NCBI GenBank assembly: GCA_003117195.1 | Contig: BDSI01000012.1 | Location: forward strand, 558,001 to 622,000 | Origin: Eudorina sp. 2006-703-Eu-15 | Lineage: Eukaryota > Chlorophyta > Chlorophyceae > Chlamydomonadales > Volvocaceae | Reading direction: 5' to 3' | Length of the DNA: 64,000 nt | In this document: piece by piece, positions 50,672 to 62,983 of the stretch | Layout: each line of letters opens with the position of its first letter | Numbering within the stretch: position 1 is the stretch's first letter | Made by a program: the position numbers and the translations under genes | Notes under the pieces: model-generated | Told to the model about the DNA's origin: nothing | What the model saw: only the letters and a program-made list of their open reading frames with translations | Databases searched by the model: none

Positions 50672-52694
50672 GGGCCGTCGTGTGGGTGGGGGCCATGTGG
50701 GTGCTGACGTTCCGGGGGTTAGTTTTGAGGGACAACCCCAGAACGGTATCCCGGGGTAACATCCTTGGTATTCCCGGTGGGGGAATTTCACCTAACGGGG
50801 GCGTGGAACGAAAGTTAGGGAAAGCTCGGACGGAAACAGAGTCAGCGGAGTGCAGGCGGGCGCTTGGGGGACTCAAATGTGAGTGGCACCGTGAATCGGC
50901 CGCAGAGTACGTGTATAGAGATAGGCACACAGGCATGGGGATTTTGGGGTTGGGGGGGGAAGAGGGGTTCGGCGGCAGCGGGGACGACGGGGTCAGTTGT
51001 TGGCCGGATCGGACGGTCTTGGACGGTGGATGCGGGGGTGGGGGGCCTGGTGGTCGCCCGGCGGTCGGCAGGTGTCACGCGGGGGGATTGGGTTGGGTTG
51101 GGTGGCTGGTATTTGGCAGATTCCACGCTTGCACGCTAGCTAGAGCCCGAGGCGTTCGATACCGGCGAAAGCAGTGGGACGCGGGGACGCCCGCCAAGGC
51201 TGGCGGGCGGTGCGACACCTAGTTTTCGTGAGGTGGGAGGGGCTGGGCTGGCAGGAGCAGCGTTGCAGGAGCAGCGGGGCGAGATGTGTTTAATGAGAAG
51301 CCCACCCAGAACCGCCCAGGCCCGGATACTTGTGTATTGGGCGGCAGGCATGGAAGTCTCCGCGGGCCCCTCAGCGTGTCAGGTATGCTTGCTGCGCTGC
51401 CCGCCGGGATGGCGTGTGTGGGGTGCCGGCAGGAGAGCTGCGCTGGTAGTGAGCAAGTGAGGTAGATCTTTGATCCCCTTTGCTTCGGAGGTAGTAGAAT
51501 TGGTGACAGCGAGCTACGGCTGCGGACGACCTTCCAGGGTGAACCAAAAAGATGTATTTGAGGTAAACAAAAATAGTAGACTGCGTCACTGTATTAGATG
51601 ATATATTGGCAGAGGTCAGAACACGCGTCGCTGGGGCAGCCGACTTGAAGGTGGCTACAAGCTCTCAAGCAAGCGCGTCAGTTTAATCCCATTCAACTAC
51701 ATCGCTGCACCCGCCTCTCCCCCGTCCCATGACAGTGAAGCAAACACGACATGGGAGGCGGGAGAGAGGGTAATGAGTTGTGAGGGCTGGAAACAAGCAT
51801 TTGCGGGAGCGCTGTCGTGTTGGGTGGTACGGTAGTGGCCACATAGCCCAATGCACAGTGTGGCGGGTCTGATGTACCTGACAGCTGCCATAGCGTTCGA
51901 CCCCAGCCCGACGTAATGCCGCCGCGGGGCCTGCTCCCCAGCGGTGGTACTACATCGTAACGCTGCGACAGCGGCACTTGTGGACGTGGTAATGGTATAG
52001 GGGTCCCATGAAAGCTACCTTGGTTGCGGGCCAGTACGGCAGGTACGGCTCGTCCCCCAAGTTCATAGGCCTGACACAATGGAACTCCAGCGTTCTGTGC
52101 GGGTCCGTCCCTCCTGCTCGGGCGCGGTATCGGTCGGCCCAAAGCGCGCGGCGCGCGGGGATGGGTTCTCTCTCGGGGGCAGCGGGGCACACCGCTGGGG
52201 TCTGATCTGGTCCGGTTGGCACAGAACCACAGATGCGGTAGCTCGTTTTGCGGTGCGGGGTGACACTCGTCCGCTCCTTCAACAGGTATCGGCGGCGGCG
52301 GCCTACCGCCCCGGACCCAACACTCCGACCTGATGTACATACCACAGGAAAAGGTGAAGCGGCCACGTCTGTATTATTTTGGAGCTGGCAGCCGTGTGGC
52401 GACGGGCAGCTGGATGCAAACGGCAAGACGTTCATCTCGTACAGCACACCTCCTAACCGGAACGTGAAGAAACGGCGACCAGCTTTGCGGATGGGCACAT
52501 GGTGGAAAGCAGCACACGGGGCCAGGCGGGGCACGGCGCGCACTGCAACTTACGAGTGGCCGCCGGGCACCGCTGCAACGCCTGCGCGGTGATGGCAGCC
52601 GTCCGCCGGACTGCCCCCACACCGACACTCACACCTGGGAACAACGGAACATGGAGGGAATGCGCGTCACCTCACCTCGCCCACCGCCCCCGCA
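50672..52694. other. Spacer between the convergent UBA5 and GH32 genes
   Basis: Both genes end here. It contains their 3' untranslated regions. No further gene, RNA or strong repeat was recognised. Confidence 0.5.
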
Positions 52695-53609
52695 TCACCG
52701 TCCCGCCCGCCCGCCTGCCTCTGCACCCCAGCGGCCTCCTCGCTCCTCCCCCTTCCCCTTAGCCTCCTCCTCCCACACACTCCCCATGCGCCACATCCGG
52801 CACCGCTCCACCACCACCCCAGACCTCCCTCCCGCCACCTCCTCGTCCTCCTCCGCCGCCGCTTGCGGACCCGCGCCGCGAACCCGCCCTAGGCTTGGCT
52901 CCAGGGCTTGCCCACTCGCGGCGCCCGCCTCCGAATTCAGCCCCGACCCGAACCGCACCCCCAACCCCCAAACGCCCTCAGTGTCACCCGACCCCGACGA
53001 CCCGTCCACCCGTTGCGGAGGCGCTACACCATCCGATTGCCGCGCCGCCCACATCCGAAGCACCCAGCCCGCGTCGAGGGCCTCCCGGCCGCGCGGCGGC
53101 TCGACATCCGCGAGCCGCTCTACTGATGCGGGGCCGGACGGTGCGGGGCCGGACGGCTCCCCCGGCCCCTCGCCCACTCCAGCCCGCGGTGCCGGCGGCT
53201 TGGGATCCCGGGCGCTCTGACTCCCTCCGCTTCTCCCCTCCCCTCCTCCTTCTCCTCCCGCTCCTCCTCCTCCTGCTACTGCTGCTGCACCGCCTTCACT
53301 GCTGCGTGAAGCTGAGATCGAGGCTGCGGCCGCGGCCGAGGTGCCGCTCATGGCCGGGTGGTGTGGTGGCGGTGGCGGTGGTGCTGCTGCTGGTGGCCGC
53401 AGCGGCGCGGGCGGGTTGACCCTCGTGGTGAGCACCTCGCCGCTGCTCACCGCGAACACCTCCAGCAGGCTGTGGTCCAGGAGCAGGCGCAGCTCCAGGG
53501 GCTGTCCCGGCAGTTGCCCCGCCAGGGTCCCGCCCGCCCGGCGGCATCCGGGAGGCAGGGCCGGGGGCGGAGCCGCGGAGGCCGCCTGCACCGCCGCCGC
53601 TGCGCCGCC

Positions 53610-53652
<43 letters not shown>

Positions 53653-53940
53653 GCCAGCTGCTCGGATGCCGCCGGGCTGGCCGGTGCCTCGGGGCCGGCA
53701 GTGGAGGGCGCGCTGCTGGCTGAAGCCCCCAGGGCTGCGATGTCAGTACCAGGAGCAGCAACCGCGGCATCAGCTGCAGCCGGCTGATCCGTGGTGGCCG
53801 GGCCGCCGCCAGCGGCGCCAGCCGGGTGGAGGTGGCGAACCTGGCTGTGTACGTCCCCCGCCGGCGGCTTGGCGTGCGCCCGTCCTAGGACGCCGGCGGG
53901 CGCTGGTCCTGAACCGCCGGCGGGAGCTGCAGCCGCCGCA

Positions 53941-53972
<32 letters not shown>

Positions 53973-56900
53973 AGCCGCAGCCGCCGCCCTGTCCCGAGGG
54001 TCCCCCAGTCGGTCACTGGGGGCCGCGCCGCAACTATCGCACATAGCCGGCGTCCCAATCGTACTGTAAGGGCTGTACACGGCTCGCGCCTGCTCCGCTC
54101 GCATCCACTGACGCATGACTCCTGCGGGGCCGATCACGGCGGTCAGATCGCACGTGTCGAAGTTGTACGATAGTACGGCGGCATCTCCTGCATCTCCGCC
54201 GCCGCTGGCGGGCCGTCCGGGGACGTCGCTGGCGGGCTCGATCGAGAGGCACCACGTGACGGGCTGCCGCCGCTGTGTACGATCGTCGTACAGTCGTCCG
54301 CCTGAGGGGCTTATGCGCAGCTCCAGGTCCAGGTGGCGCAGATGTGGGCAGGGGCCCGGGGGGCGGCTGAGGTCACGGGCAGCGCGGGGCGGCGACGTGG
54401 GCGGGGACGGGAAGGGGTCATTATTACGGCATCACCGATTACGGCATCACCGATTACGGCATCACCGATTACGGCATCACCGATTACGGCATCACCGATT
54501 ACGGCATCACCGATTACGGCATCACCGATTACGGCATCACCGATTACGGCATCACCGATTACGGCATCACCGATTACGGCATCACCGATTACGGCATCAC
54601 CGATTACGGCATCACCGATTACGGCATCACCGATTACGGCATCACCGATTACGGCATCACCGATTACGGCATCACCGATTACGGCATCACCGATTACGGC
54701 ATCACCGATGACCCGCGGGGTCCACTGTAACATAAGAAAACACGACACACAAACAGCGCGGGCACCCCCTTTTCCGCCGCTTCCTGATCTCCGTCACCTC
54801 ATCAGTCCGGCCTTTGGACTGAGACTGCTGGCAGTGAAGGCAGTGCGTAATGTCCTGCAACCCCTGAGCCTCTCCAACCTCCCACCACGCATGCCGAGTT
54901 TTCGACACACACACACACGGGTCGGGAAATGGGTATACTATATACGATTACGGGCAAACTTTTGGGCGCCACTCGGCCCCTCGCATGTCACGCACTCCTG
55001 TTCTGCCTGCTTAAGTAACACACACAGCCGTCCCCTCCCCTTGTCCTCACATGGCTGTTGCCTCCCGGCCCGCCACCAGCAAGACGCCGTCGAGCCCCGT
55101 GGGTCCGTCCGGGTCACCCAGCCGCAGACGCGCCAGCTCCGGCAGGGGCTCCTGGTGCAGCCGGGCGGCGGCGCCGCCGCGCCCGCCGGCCCCGGTCCCA
55201 ACCGCCGACCCGTGGGTCAGCAGCCTGGGCACGCTGATGGCGCCTGCGTAGGTGGCTGGCGGCGCCGCGCCGTCGGGCGAGGTGTGGCGCTCCTTGAGCC
55301 AGGCCCACATCACGACGCGACCCTGCGGCCACGAAGGGGCGGGGCGGGGGTAGGGGCGGGGGTAGGGGCGGGGTAGGGGCGGGGGTAGGGGCGGGGTAGG
55401 GGCGGGGGTAGGGGCGGGGGTAGGGGCGGGGTAGGGGCGGGGGTAGGGGCGGGGGTAGGGGCGGGGGTCGGGGCGGGGGTCGGGGCGGGGGTCGGGGCGG
55501 GGGTCGGGGCGGGGGCAACAGGGGGTCGGGGCGGGGGCGGGTGTGGCGCTGTGCACCCTGCGCTGAGGGCACCCATCACCGAGTCAGAGGTCGCGGACCC
55601 TGAAATGGCAAGGGGAGGGCAGACTGCGACGGACGGCTGCCTATGAGGATACGAGGACAGACACGGGCCCCGGCCCCCCCGCCAAAAACCTCTCCCTTGT
55701 CCCAGATCCCACCCCTCCCACCCTCCCTGCTTCCAGTCCCCCACCTGGCCATCTGTCAGCACATTGGGCGCGTACAGCACGTCACCCAGATCCAGGGGGT
55801 ACGGCCCGCTCGCGGATTCGAGATCCAGCCGCAACTTGCAGCCCGGATCCCCCCCTGCGGCCGCGGCCGTCGCCGCCGCCGCCGCATCGGCGCCGTCCCG
55901 ACCGCCTCCGACGCAGTCGTCGCCAGCGGCTCCCGCCAGGCCGCCGCCGCCGCTGCTACAACCGCCGCCAGCACCCCCCATAGTGCTACTGCCGCTGCTG
56001 TAACCGCCGCCCGCGCCGTCACCGTCTTCCCCTCCGTGCAGGTGCCCCCCCAGCCAGTAGATGCTGCCCATGAACCCGGGAGAGACGGTGAAGAAGGTGA
56101 AGCAGTCGTCGCTGTCCTCGCTGCCTAACCCGTCTTGAGACCGATCGACACCGCCCGTCACCCCGCCCGCCACCCCTCCACCGCCTCCCCCACCCCCGCC
56201 AGCCGCCGAGCGTTGATCCCCGGCGACACGGTCCACACCCTCAGATGCATGCGGCACTTGCGGCTCGTTCTCGTGCTGCTCGTCCCGTACGACTGCTGCC
56301 AGCGGCCCCGCCGGTGGCGCCGCCGCCACAACCAGCGGCCCCAGGGATGCCGTACAGCCGCCACCGCCGCCACCGCCGCCGCGGAAGTCAGGTCCGTCCC
56401 GTGGGGCTTCCGTACCGCCGGCAGCTCCTCCGTACTCGTCCATGGAATTGCTCCGAAACCCACTCAGGGTTTGGCCCGTACGGTGTGGTCTCCATCGTGG
56501 CCGGTGCGTCAGGACGGGGCACTCCCACACGGCCCCGGTCAGAGGGGAGGGGCTCTCCGCCAGCAACCCCTCGTACCGCCACCCTGCGGGGTTGGGTTGG
56601 TGTAGGTGTAGGGCGGGGCGGGCAGGAAATTGGTAGACATTCCAAACTGCGCTGCTGCCAGAGCGACGGTTCGGCAGGGGAAAAAGGGCGGACGGGCGGT
56701 CGGGTTCTCTATGGTGTGGACGGGGAGGGAAAGGCGTGCAGCGAATCGGTGGGCAATGATGGCTGGGAAGGAAGGGAGGAGGGCAAGGGGAAGGGAGGAA
56801 GGGGGGAGGGCGGCCGGCTTTTCCCCGGGGGTACGAGGACACAACGGCGAAGGGGGGAGGGAGGGAGGGGCAGTGAGGGACTGTCCGTCGCCAGTCCGCA

Positions 56901-59900
56901 GCGCCGCACCCACCTCCCTCCAGTCTCTCCGAGCTGTACAGCAGGGCCAGGCCCCGGGAGGACTCGGACCGGTAGTCCCCGCGGCCGCTGCCCACCATAA
57001 CCACCCAGCGCCTGCTGCCACTGCTACCGCAACTGCTACCGCCACTGCTACTGCCACTGCTACTGCCACTGCTCCTGCTCCTGCCGCTGCCGCTGCTACT
57101 GCCACTGCCGCCGTCGCGGACGCCGCGAGTTGTGGGTCGGGGTTGGGCGAGCAGGAACGGGTCGCGAAAGCAGTTGTACGGCATGCCGGGCGGTGGCGCG
57201 TCCAGGCAGGGCTGGGGCTGCTTGACCCAAGTCACCAGGTCGGGGTCGTCTGGTGTGTGTGTATGTGGAGGGGGTGGGTGGGAGGGGGGCAGGTGGGGGG
57301 GGGCAGGTGGGGGTTGCGTTGTACGTCACCGGCACACGTCGCCGGTGGGGCACTGGCGCGTGTCCCCACACCCGCATCGACGCACCCTGGGTGCGTCTGG
57401 GCTGTTCCTTTTTAATCCCCACACCCTCATCCGGCAATGGCTGACAGCGCAGTCGATGCAACACCGCACAGATTGCGTCTGCGTGCACCTGATGTAGTGA
57501 TGTTGTGATGTTGTGATGTTGTGATGTTGTGATGTTGTGATGTTGTGATGTTGTGATGTTGTGATGTTGTGATGTTGTGATGTTGTGATGTTGTGATGTT
57601 GTGATGTTGTGATGAATGAATGAATGTTACAGCGGACCCCGACGGGATCATCGGTGTATACCAGAGCAAGCCCCAGTAGGCCCCACCGCCAAGGCGGCAG
57701 GTCACCTCCACACCACAACGCCGCACCCAAAGAAAACACACCGGGCCATAACCCCAACCAGTCAGACACCGAAGCAAGCAGAGGCGCGCAGCGGGGCAAC
57801 ACTACCAAAGGGATAGGCACAGCAGCGGGCATAATCCCCAGAAGTGGATAAAGCCAAGCACAGGGGAGGTCGCCCACACAGGCACCCCATTACCCAGCTA
57901 CCACCACCTCTGAGGCACCCAACGCAGCACCCTCTCGAGGTCTTGGAAGGCCCACGCCTGGCTCGTGACACTGCCCAGCGACCGCTAGTGGGGTAACCCG
58001 CATCATAAGAAATAACTTGGCCAAAACACCAAAATGCCAACGGGAGCCCAACCTCCACCCCAAACTGAGGGTAGGCCCGGTCCCCAACTTGAACCCCGGT
58101 TCGGAGAGCCCGACGAAAAAACAGAGGGCGGGGAACCCGCGCCTCATCCTTCTTCAGGAGCAGGTCCCGCACATCGCAGGACTCCCCCGCCACTTTCAAG
58201 AAAGGGTGGAAAGGGCCCACTGAGCTCCAACCCCGTCTCGGGAGCCCCAACTGGGCGAACCCGTGAAGGCGCCCCCAAAAGTCAGCGATTGCGCGCCGCT
58301 CCCCTTGTTCTGCCAATATCGGTCCCGGCCGGATCGTCTGACCCTGACCAGGTGCTGACCGCCGCAGGGTGGCCGCCATGAATCGGCGACCAGTCTCCAT
58401 GGCCGCAATCGCGGCCAACACCACCACATCCCAAACAACTTGCTCCACGGGTGGCGGGGGTTCCGCCAGCCAGACATGCGGCCTCCGTATCCGTGCCCCT
58501 AGGCGCGCTTCCAACTGACCCACCACCGCCTGGGCCACTCGGCATGACCAGAAATGGTGCTGTCGGGGTGTCTCTGACCCCCCGCCTTCCGCTGGGTATC
58601 CCCCGCATCCACACCGCGTCACCCTCGCGTGTCGCATATGGGAATTGCCCAACAACGGGACGCCATCGACTGTAAGGCGCCAAAAGGCCTCCTTATGCTC
58701 ATTTTCCCACCGGATACTGAGCCAAAGGCGGCTCAGCAGCCCCTGGATCCGGGCGGCCGCCACCTGAGAAATCGGGTTGGTGGCTCCCAGTCCTACCGCC
58801 TCACAGGCAAACAGCAAGTGAGCCGCGCTGCGGCGTTCCGCCACATCGGCTAGTTGCATCGCTGTCCCCACTCGAACAGAGTACTCGCTCAGGGCCACCT
58901 TCAGCCCATTATTCAACCTCCAACCCATGCGATCGAGCAACATGGCCGTCACCTCCTCTTCCGTGGGCACATTCGCCCCCTGGACCCCGTTCACTCGTGC
59001 CGCTAGGGCTGCTGCCACCCAGGCCGCTGGTAGCCTTACTTGAAGTTCTACCAGCCGCCGGTCTAATTCGGCCCATTGCCGCCAATCACCCCATCGCCCG
59101 GACCCCGCGGGGATACCCAGGCAATCTTGTACGAATGTCGCCCACGCCCGTGCGGCGCATCGTGCCATGCGGGCGGAGTCTATGTAGTTAGGCTCTGTTG
59201 TGATGTTGTGATGTTGTGAACTAGTTTCGGTGGTGACCAAGCCCCACTCGGGGATGTCCTCCGCGCAAACGGGGTTCGCCGTACTCCAGCGTGCGCAATG
59301 GCACGGGCTGTACGGGCTGTACAGGCTGTACGGCACATTGCAATCGTGCGGGGGCTGACGTACCGCGAGGCCACAGGGTGGTCGTCCCCGACTCCGAATC
59401 TCCTTCATACATGAAACCCCCGACAGTGCCGTACTGCCGTACCTGGATCCGCCGCCCGTGCCAGCAGCTGCCGCTCCTCCGCCAGCAAAGTTACGGTGCC
59501 GTACTCACCGGGCGTGTCGGGCGGGACACCCGGGCGCAACCTGGGGTGTGTGGGACGGGGGTTTGTCAGCAGTACGGCGGGGCGTGCGTTACGTCATGCC
59601 TCTCGGAACGCCGTGGGTGCGTGTTTAGGTGACGCCACCGCAATCCCGCGAAGTGGGTTTTCGCCACCGAACCGCCACTCAGTGCACGGGTCGGAAACAT
59701 GGAGGCAGTCTTGACCCTGCCGTGAAACATCAAAGGGTCTTAGATAGATACCCGGGGCCGACTCATCATCTCATCCCCTGCCACCTCACCTTGGTCCCTG
59801 CGGGCCGGCGGAAGTGCCCCGCAGGCCCTGGACCGCACCCGCACCCGCACCCGCACCCGGACCCCTCCACCTCCACACCCCTCTCAGACCCCTCCACCCC

Positions 59901-61406
59901 TCCGTTCGCCGGCGCCCCCCACCTGACCCCAGTGTACAGGATGGTGGGCACCCCCCGCTCGTCCACCAGGCTGCAGCCGCTGAAACAGCCCGCGGCATCC
60001 CAGGCCGCCCCTCCTGCGCCGTCCGTGCCCTCCTCTGCCTCCCCTCCTCTGCCGGCTTCGTCCTCTTCCTCCTCTTCCTCCTGCTGCTGCTGCTGCTGCT
60101 GCTCGCGCCCCTCCAGGGGGATTCTCACGTCCCGCTCAAACCCCGGCTGGCCGTGCTCCTCGCGCTGCAGCTGCAGCTGCAGCTGCGGCCGGGGCTGGGG
60201 CTGCAGCTGGGGCGGCGGTGGTGTCCGCCGGCGCGGCGGCTGCTGCGGCCGTTGCGGCTGCCCGGGCAGCAGCGCGGGCGGCAGGCGCCTCCACGTCAGC
60301 ATGTCCGTACTGACCACGTGGCCCCAGGCGAGGCCCCAGCTCCAGTGCGTCTGGTGGGGCAGGAACTGGTAGAACCTGAGGGGGTGGGGGTTGCGGTGAT
60401 TTTCGCGATTTCGCTGTCCTAAATGACAAAGGGGGGGTGCGGATGGCAAAGGTGCGGGTTGGGAATGGTGGTTGGGGGCGCAGGTGTGTGTGTGTGTGTG
60501 TGTGTGTGTGAATCGTTACATATCTGCCGGGCCGACACTGGCCGGGGGCGCTAACCCGCCCCATACGGGAGACCGCCGAAGCACTTTCCCCGGATACGGG
60601 GGAAAGGGGCGTAAGGGGCCTCTGTCCCCTCGCTCTCAACCTAGGGCGCGTGCCCGATCCCCGAGGATCGGTGACCGCTGTGCCCCCTCAAGGGAGTGGG
60701 CGAAGGCCCATCCCGGGCGGTCTGCGCCTCGCAGTCCGCTGTTCAACCTCCTCAAGTCCTTGCAGCACCCAGGGCGCGTTTCGGAGGCGCGCCCCTGCTT
60801 GGTGCGGTAAAACTAGCCTGGTCCCGCGTCCCAACCTAATCGTAATAGCTAGGGTTGCACCCTCCGGCAGGCCTGCCTGCCCAGCTGAGCCAGAGCGAGG
60901 CGGCTCGCACGCGTCAGGCCTTGCTGGGTCCGGGTATGCAGTCGGGTGCTCCATGATGGGGCTATGGTTTGCACAAGGCAGCACATCACCACGCAAGCTT
61001 CCCTGTCGTACACCCCTTCCCGTCGCAAGCGGCCCTCGCCTACACGTCCCGCTCGCTGCCAACTCCCACTGGTCTGGCCCGACCCTCCTCGGGCACCCAC
61101 GGATCCCCATCGTGCCCGGAAGTGGGCTTCCCTAGTCCCAATCCCTACCCCCTAGCGTCTCGCGCTGCTATCTATCCATCACGAGTCTACGTCTACTGGC
61201 TGCACGCAGCGGATCCGGCCGTCCACCACCGATAGGATTGGGTGGTCCGGTCCCACCCCCTCCCATCCCCGTCGCGGTCGGCCCAGTTCTGCGAAACTGG
61301 CCACCCGCTGCCAGAACTCCATGACTGCGCGCGCCTTAGCTACATCAACCGGCGACGGGGCAGCCGGCGCCCCCGGCACGGGCTGTGCGCCGCCGTGGAG
61401 GGTCGT

Positions 61407-61479
<73 letters not shown>

Positions 61480-62909
61480 CGTTACATATCTGCCGGGCCG
61501 ACACTGGCCGGGGGCGCTAACCCGCCCCATACGGGAGACCGCCGAAGCACTTTCCCCGGATACGGGGGAAAGGGGCGTAAGGGGCCTCTGTCCCCTCGCT
61601 CTCAACCTAGGGCGCGTGCCAGATCCCCGAGGATCGGTGACCGCTGTGCCCCCTCAAGGGAGTGGGCGAAGGCCCATCCCGGGCGGTCTGCGCCTCGCAG
61701 TCCGCTGTTCAACCTCCTCAAGTCCTTGCAGCACCCAGGGCGCGTTTCGGAGGCGCGCCCCTGCTTGGTGCGGTAAAACTAGCCTGGTCCCGCGTCCTAA
61801 CCTAATCGTAATAGCTAGGGTTGCACCCTTCGGCAGGCCTGCCTGCCCAGCTGAGCCAGAGCGAGGCGGCTCGCACGCGTCAGGCCTTGCTGGGTCCGGG
61901 TATGCAGTCGGGTGCTCCATGATGGGGCTATGGTTTGCACAAGGCAGCACATCACCACGCAAGCTTCCCTGTCGTACACCCCTTCCCGTCGCAAGCGGCC
62001 CTCGCCTACACGTCCCGCTCGCTGCCAACTCCCACTGGTCGGGCCCGACCCTCCTCGGGCACCCTCGGATCCCCATCGTGCCCGGAAGTGGGCTTCCCTA
62101 GTCCCAATCCCTACCCCCTAGCGTCTCGCGCTGCTATCTATCCATCACGAGTCTACGTCTACTGGCTGCACGCAGCGGATCCGGCCGTCCACCACCGATA
62201 GGATTGGGTGGTCCGGTCCCACCCCCTCCCATCCCCGTCGCGGTCGGCCCAGTTCTGCGAAACTGGCCACCCGCTGCCAGAACTCCATGACTGCGCGCGC
62301 CTTAGCTACATCAACCGGCGACGGGGCAGCCGGCGCCCCCGGCACGGGCTGTGCGCCGCCGTGGAGGGTCGCTGCACGTAACCCCACCCTCGCCCGCTCC
62401 ATGGCCGTCAGCGCCGCTAGGGCAACGATGTCCCAAACCCCTTGCTGTACCCCCTGTGGCGGCTCAGCCAGCCACACGTTGGCTCGGGTGATGGGGCCCG
62501 GAACGTGTACCCCGATCTGCTGTATCACTGCCTGAGCGACCGGGCATGCCCAGAAATGGTGTGCCCGTGGTGAACACGGGTGGGGCCCCGCACCGCCGTA
62601 CTCGCCACACCCGCACGCCTCGGGGTGGGCGTTGTGGAGGTGGCTGTTGCCAGGCAGCGGGACCCCGTCAACCGCCAGGCGCCACAGTGTTTCTTTGTGC
62701 TCTCGTTCCCACTTGATGGCCCAAAGCCGCTGTAGAGTGGCAGGCATGCTGAATGCCGGGGGCCCAGCCACTCCGTCTGTCTCAAGCTGTCCCCTGGCCT
62801 CCTGCTCGTATTCCGCATGCTGTCGTGCCCGTGCGGCCGCCACCTCCTGCATCTGCAGCTGTGTCGCCAGCCGGACCGTCAGGCCACTAAGCTTGACCGT
62901 CAGCGAGTT

Positions 62910-62983
<74 letters not shown>

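Noticed and set aside
54422..54712. Possible CRISPR-like array
   Set aside because: The units are 15 bp, head to tail, with no spacers, in an intron of a nuclear gene. It is a minisatellite.
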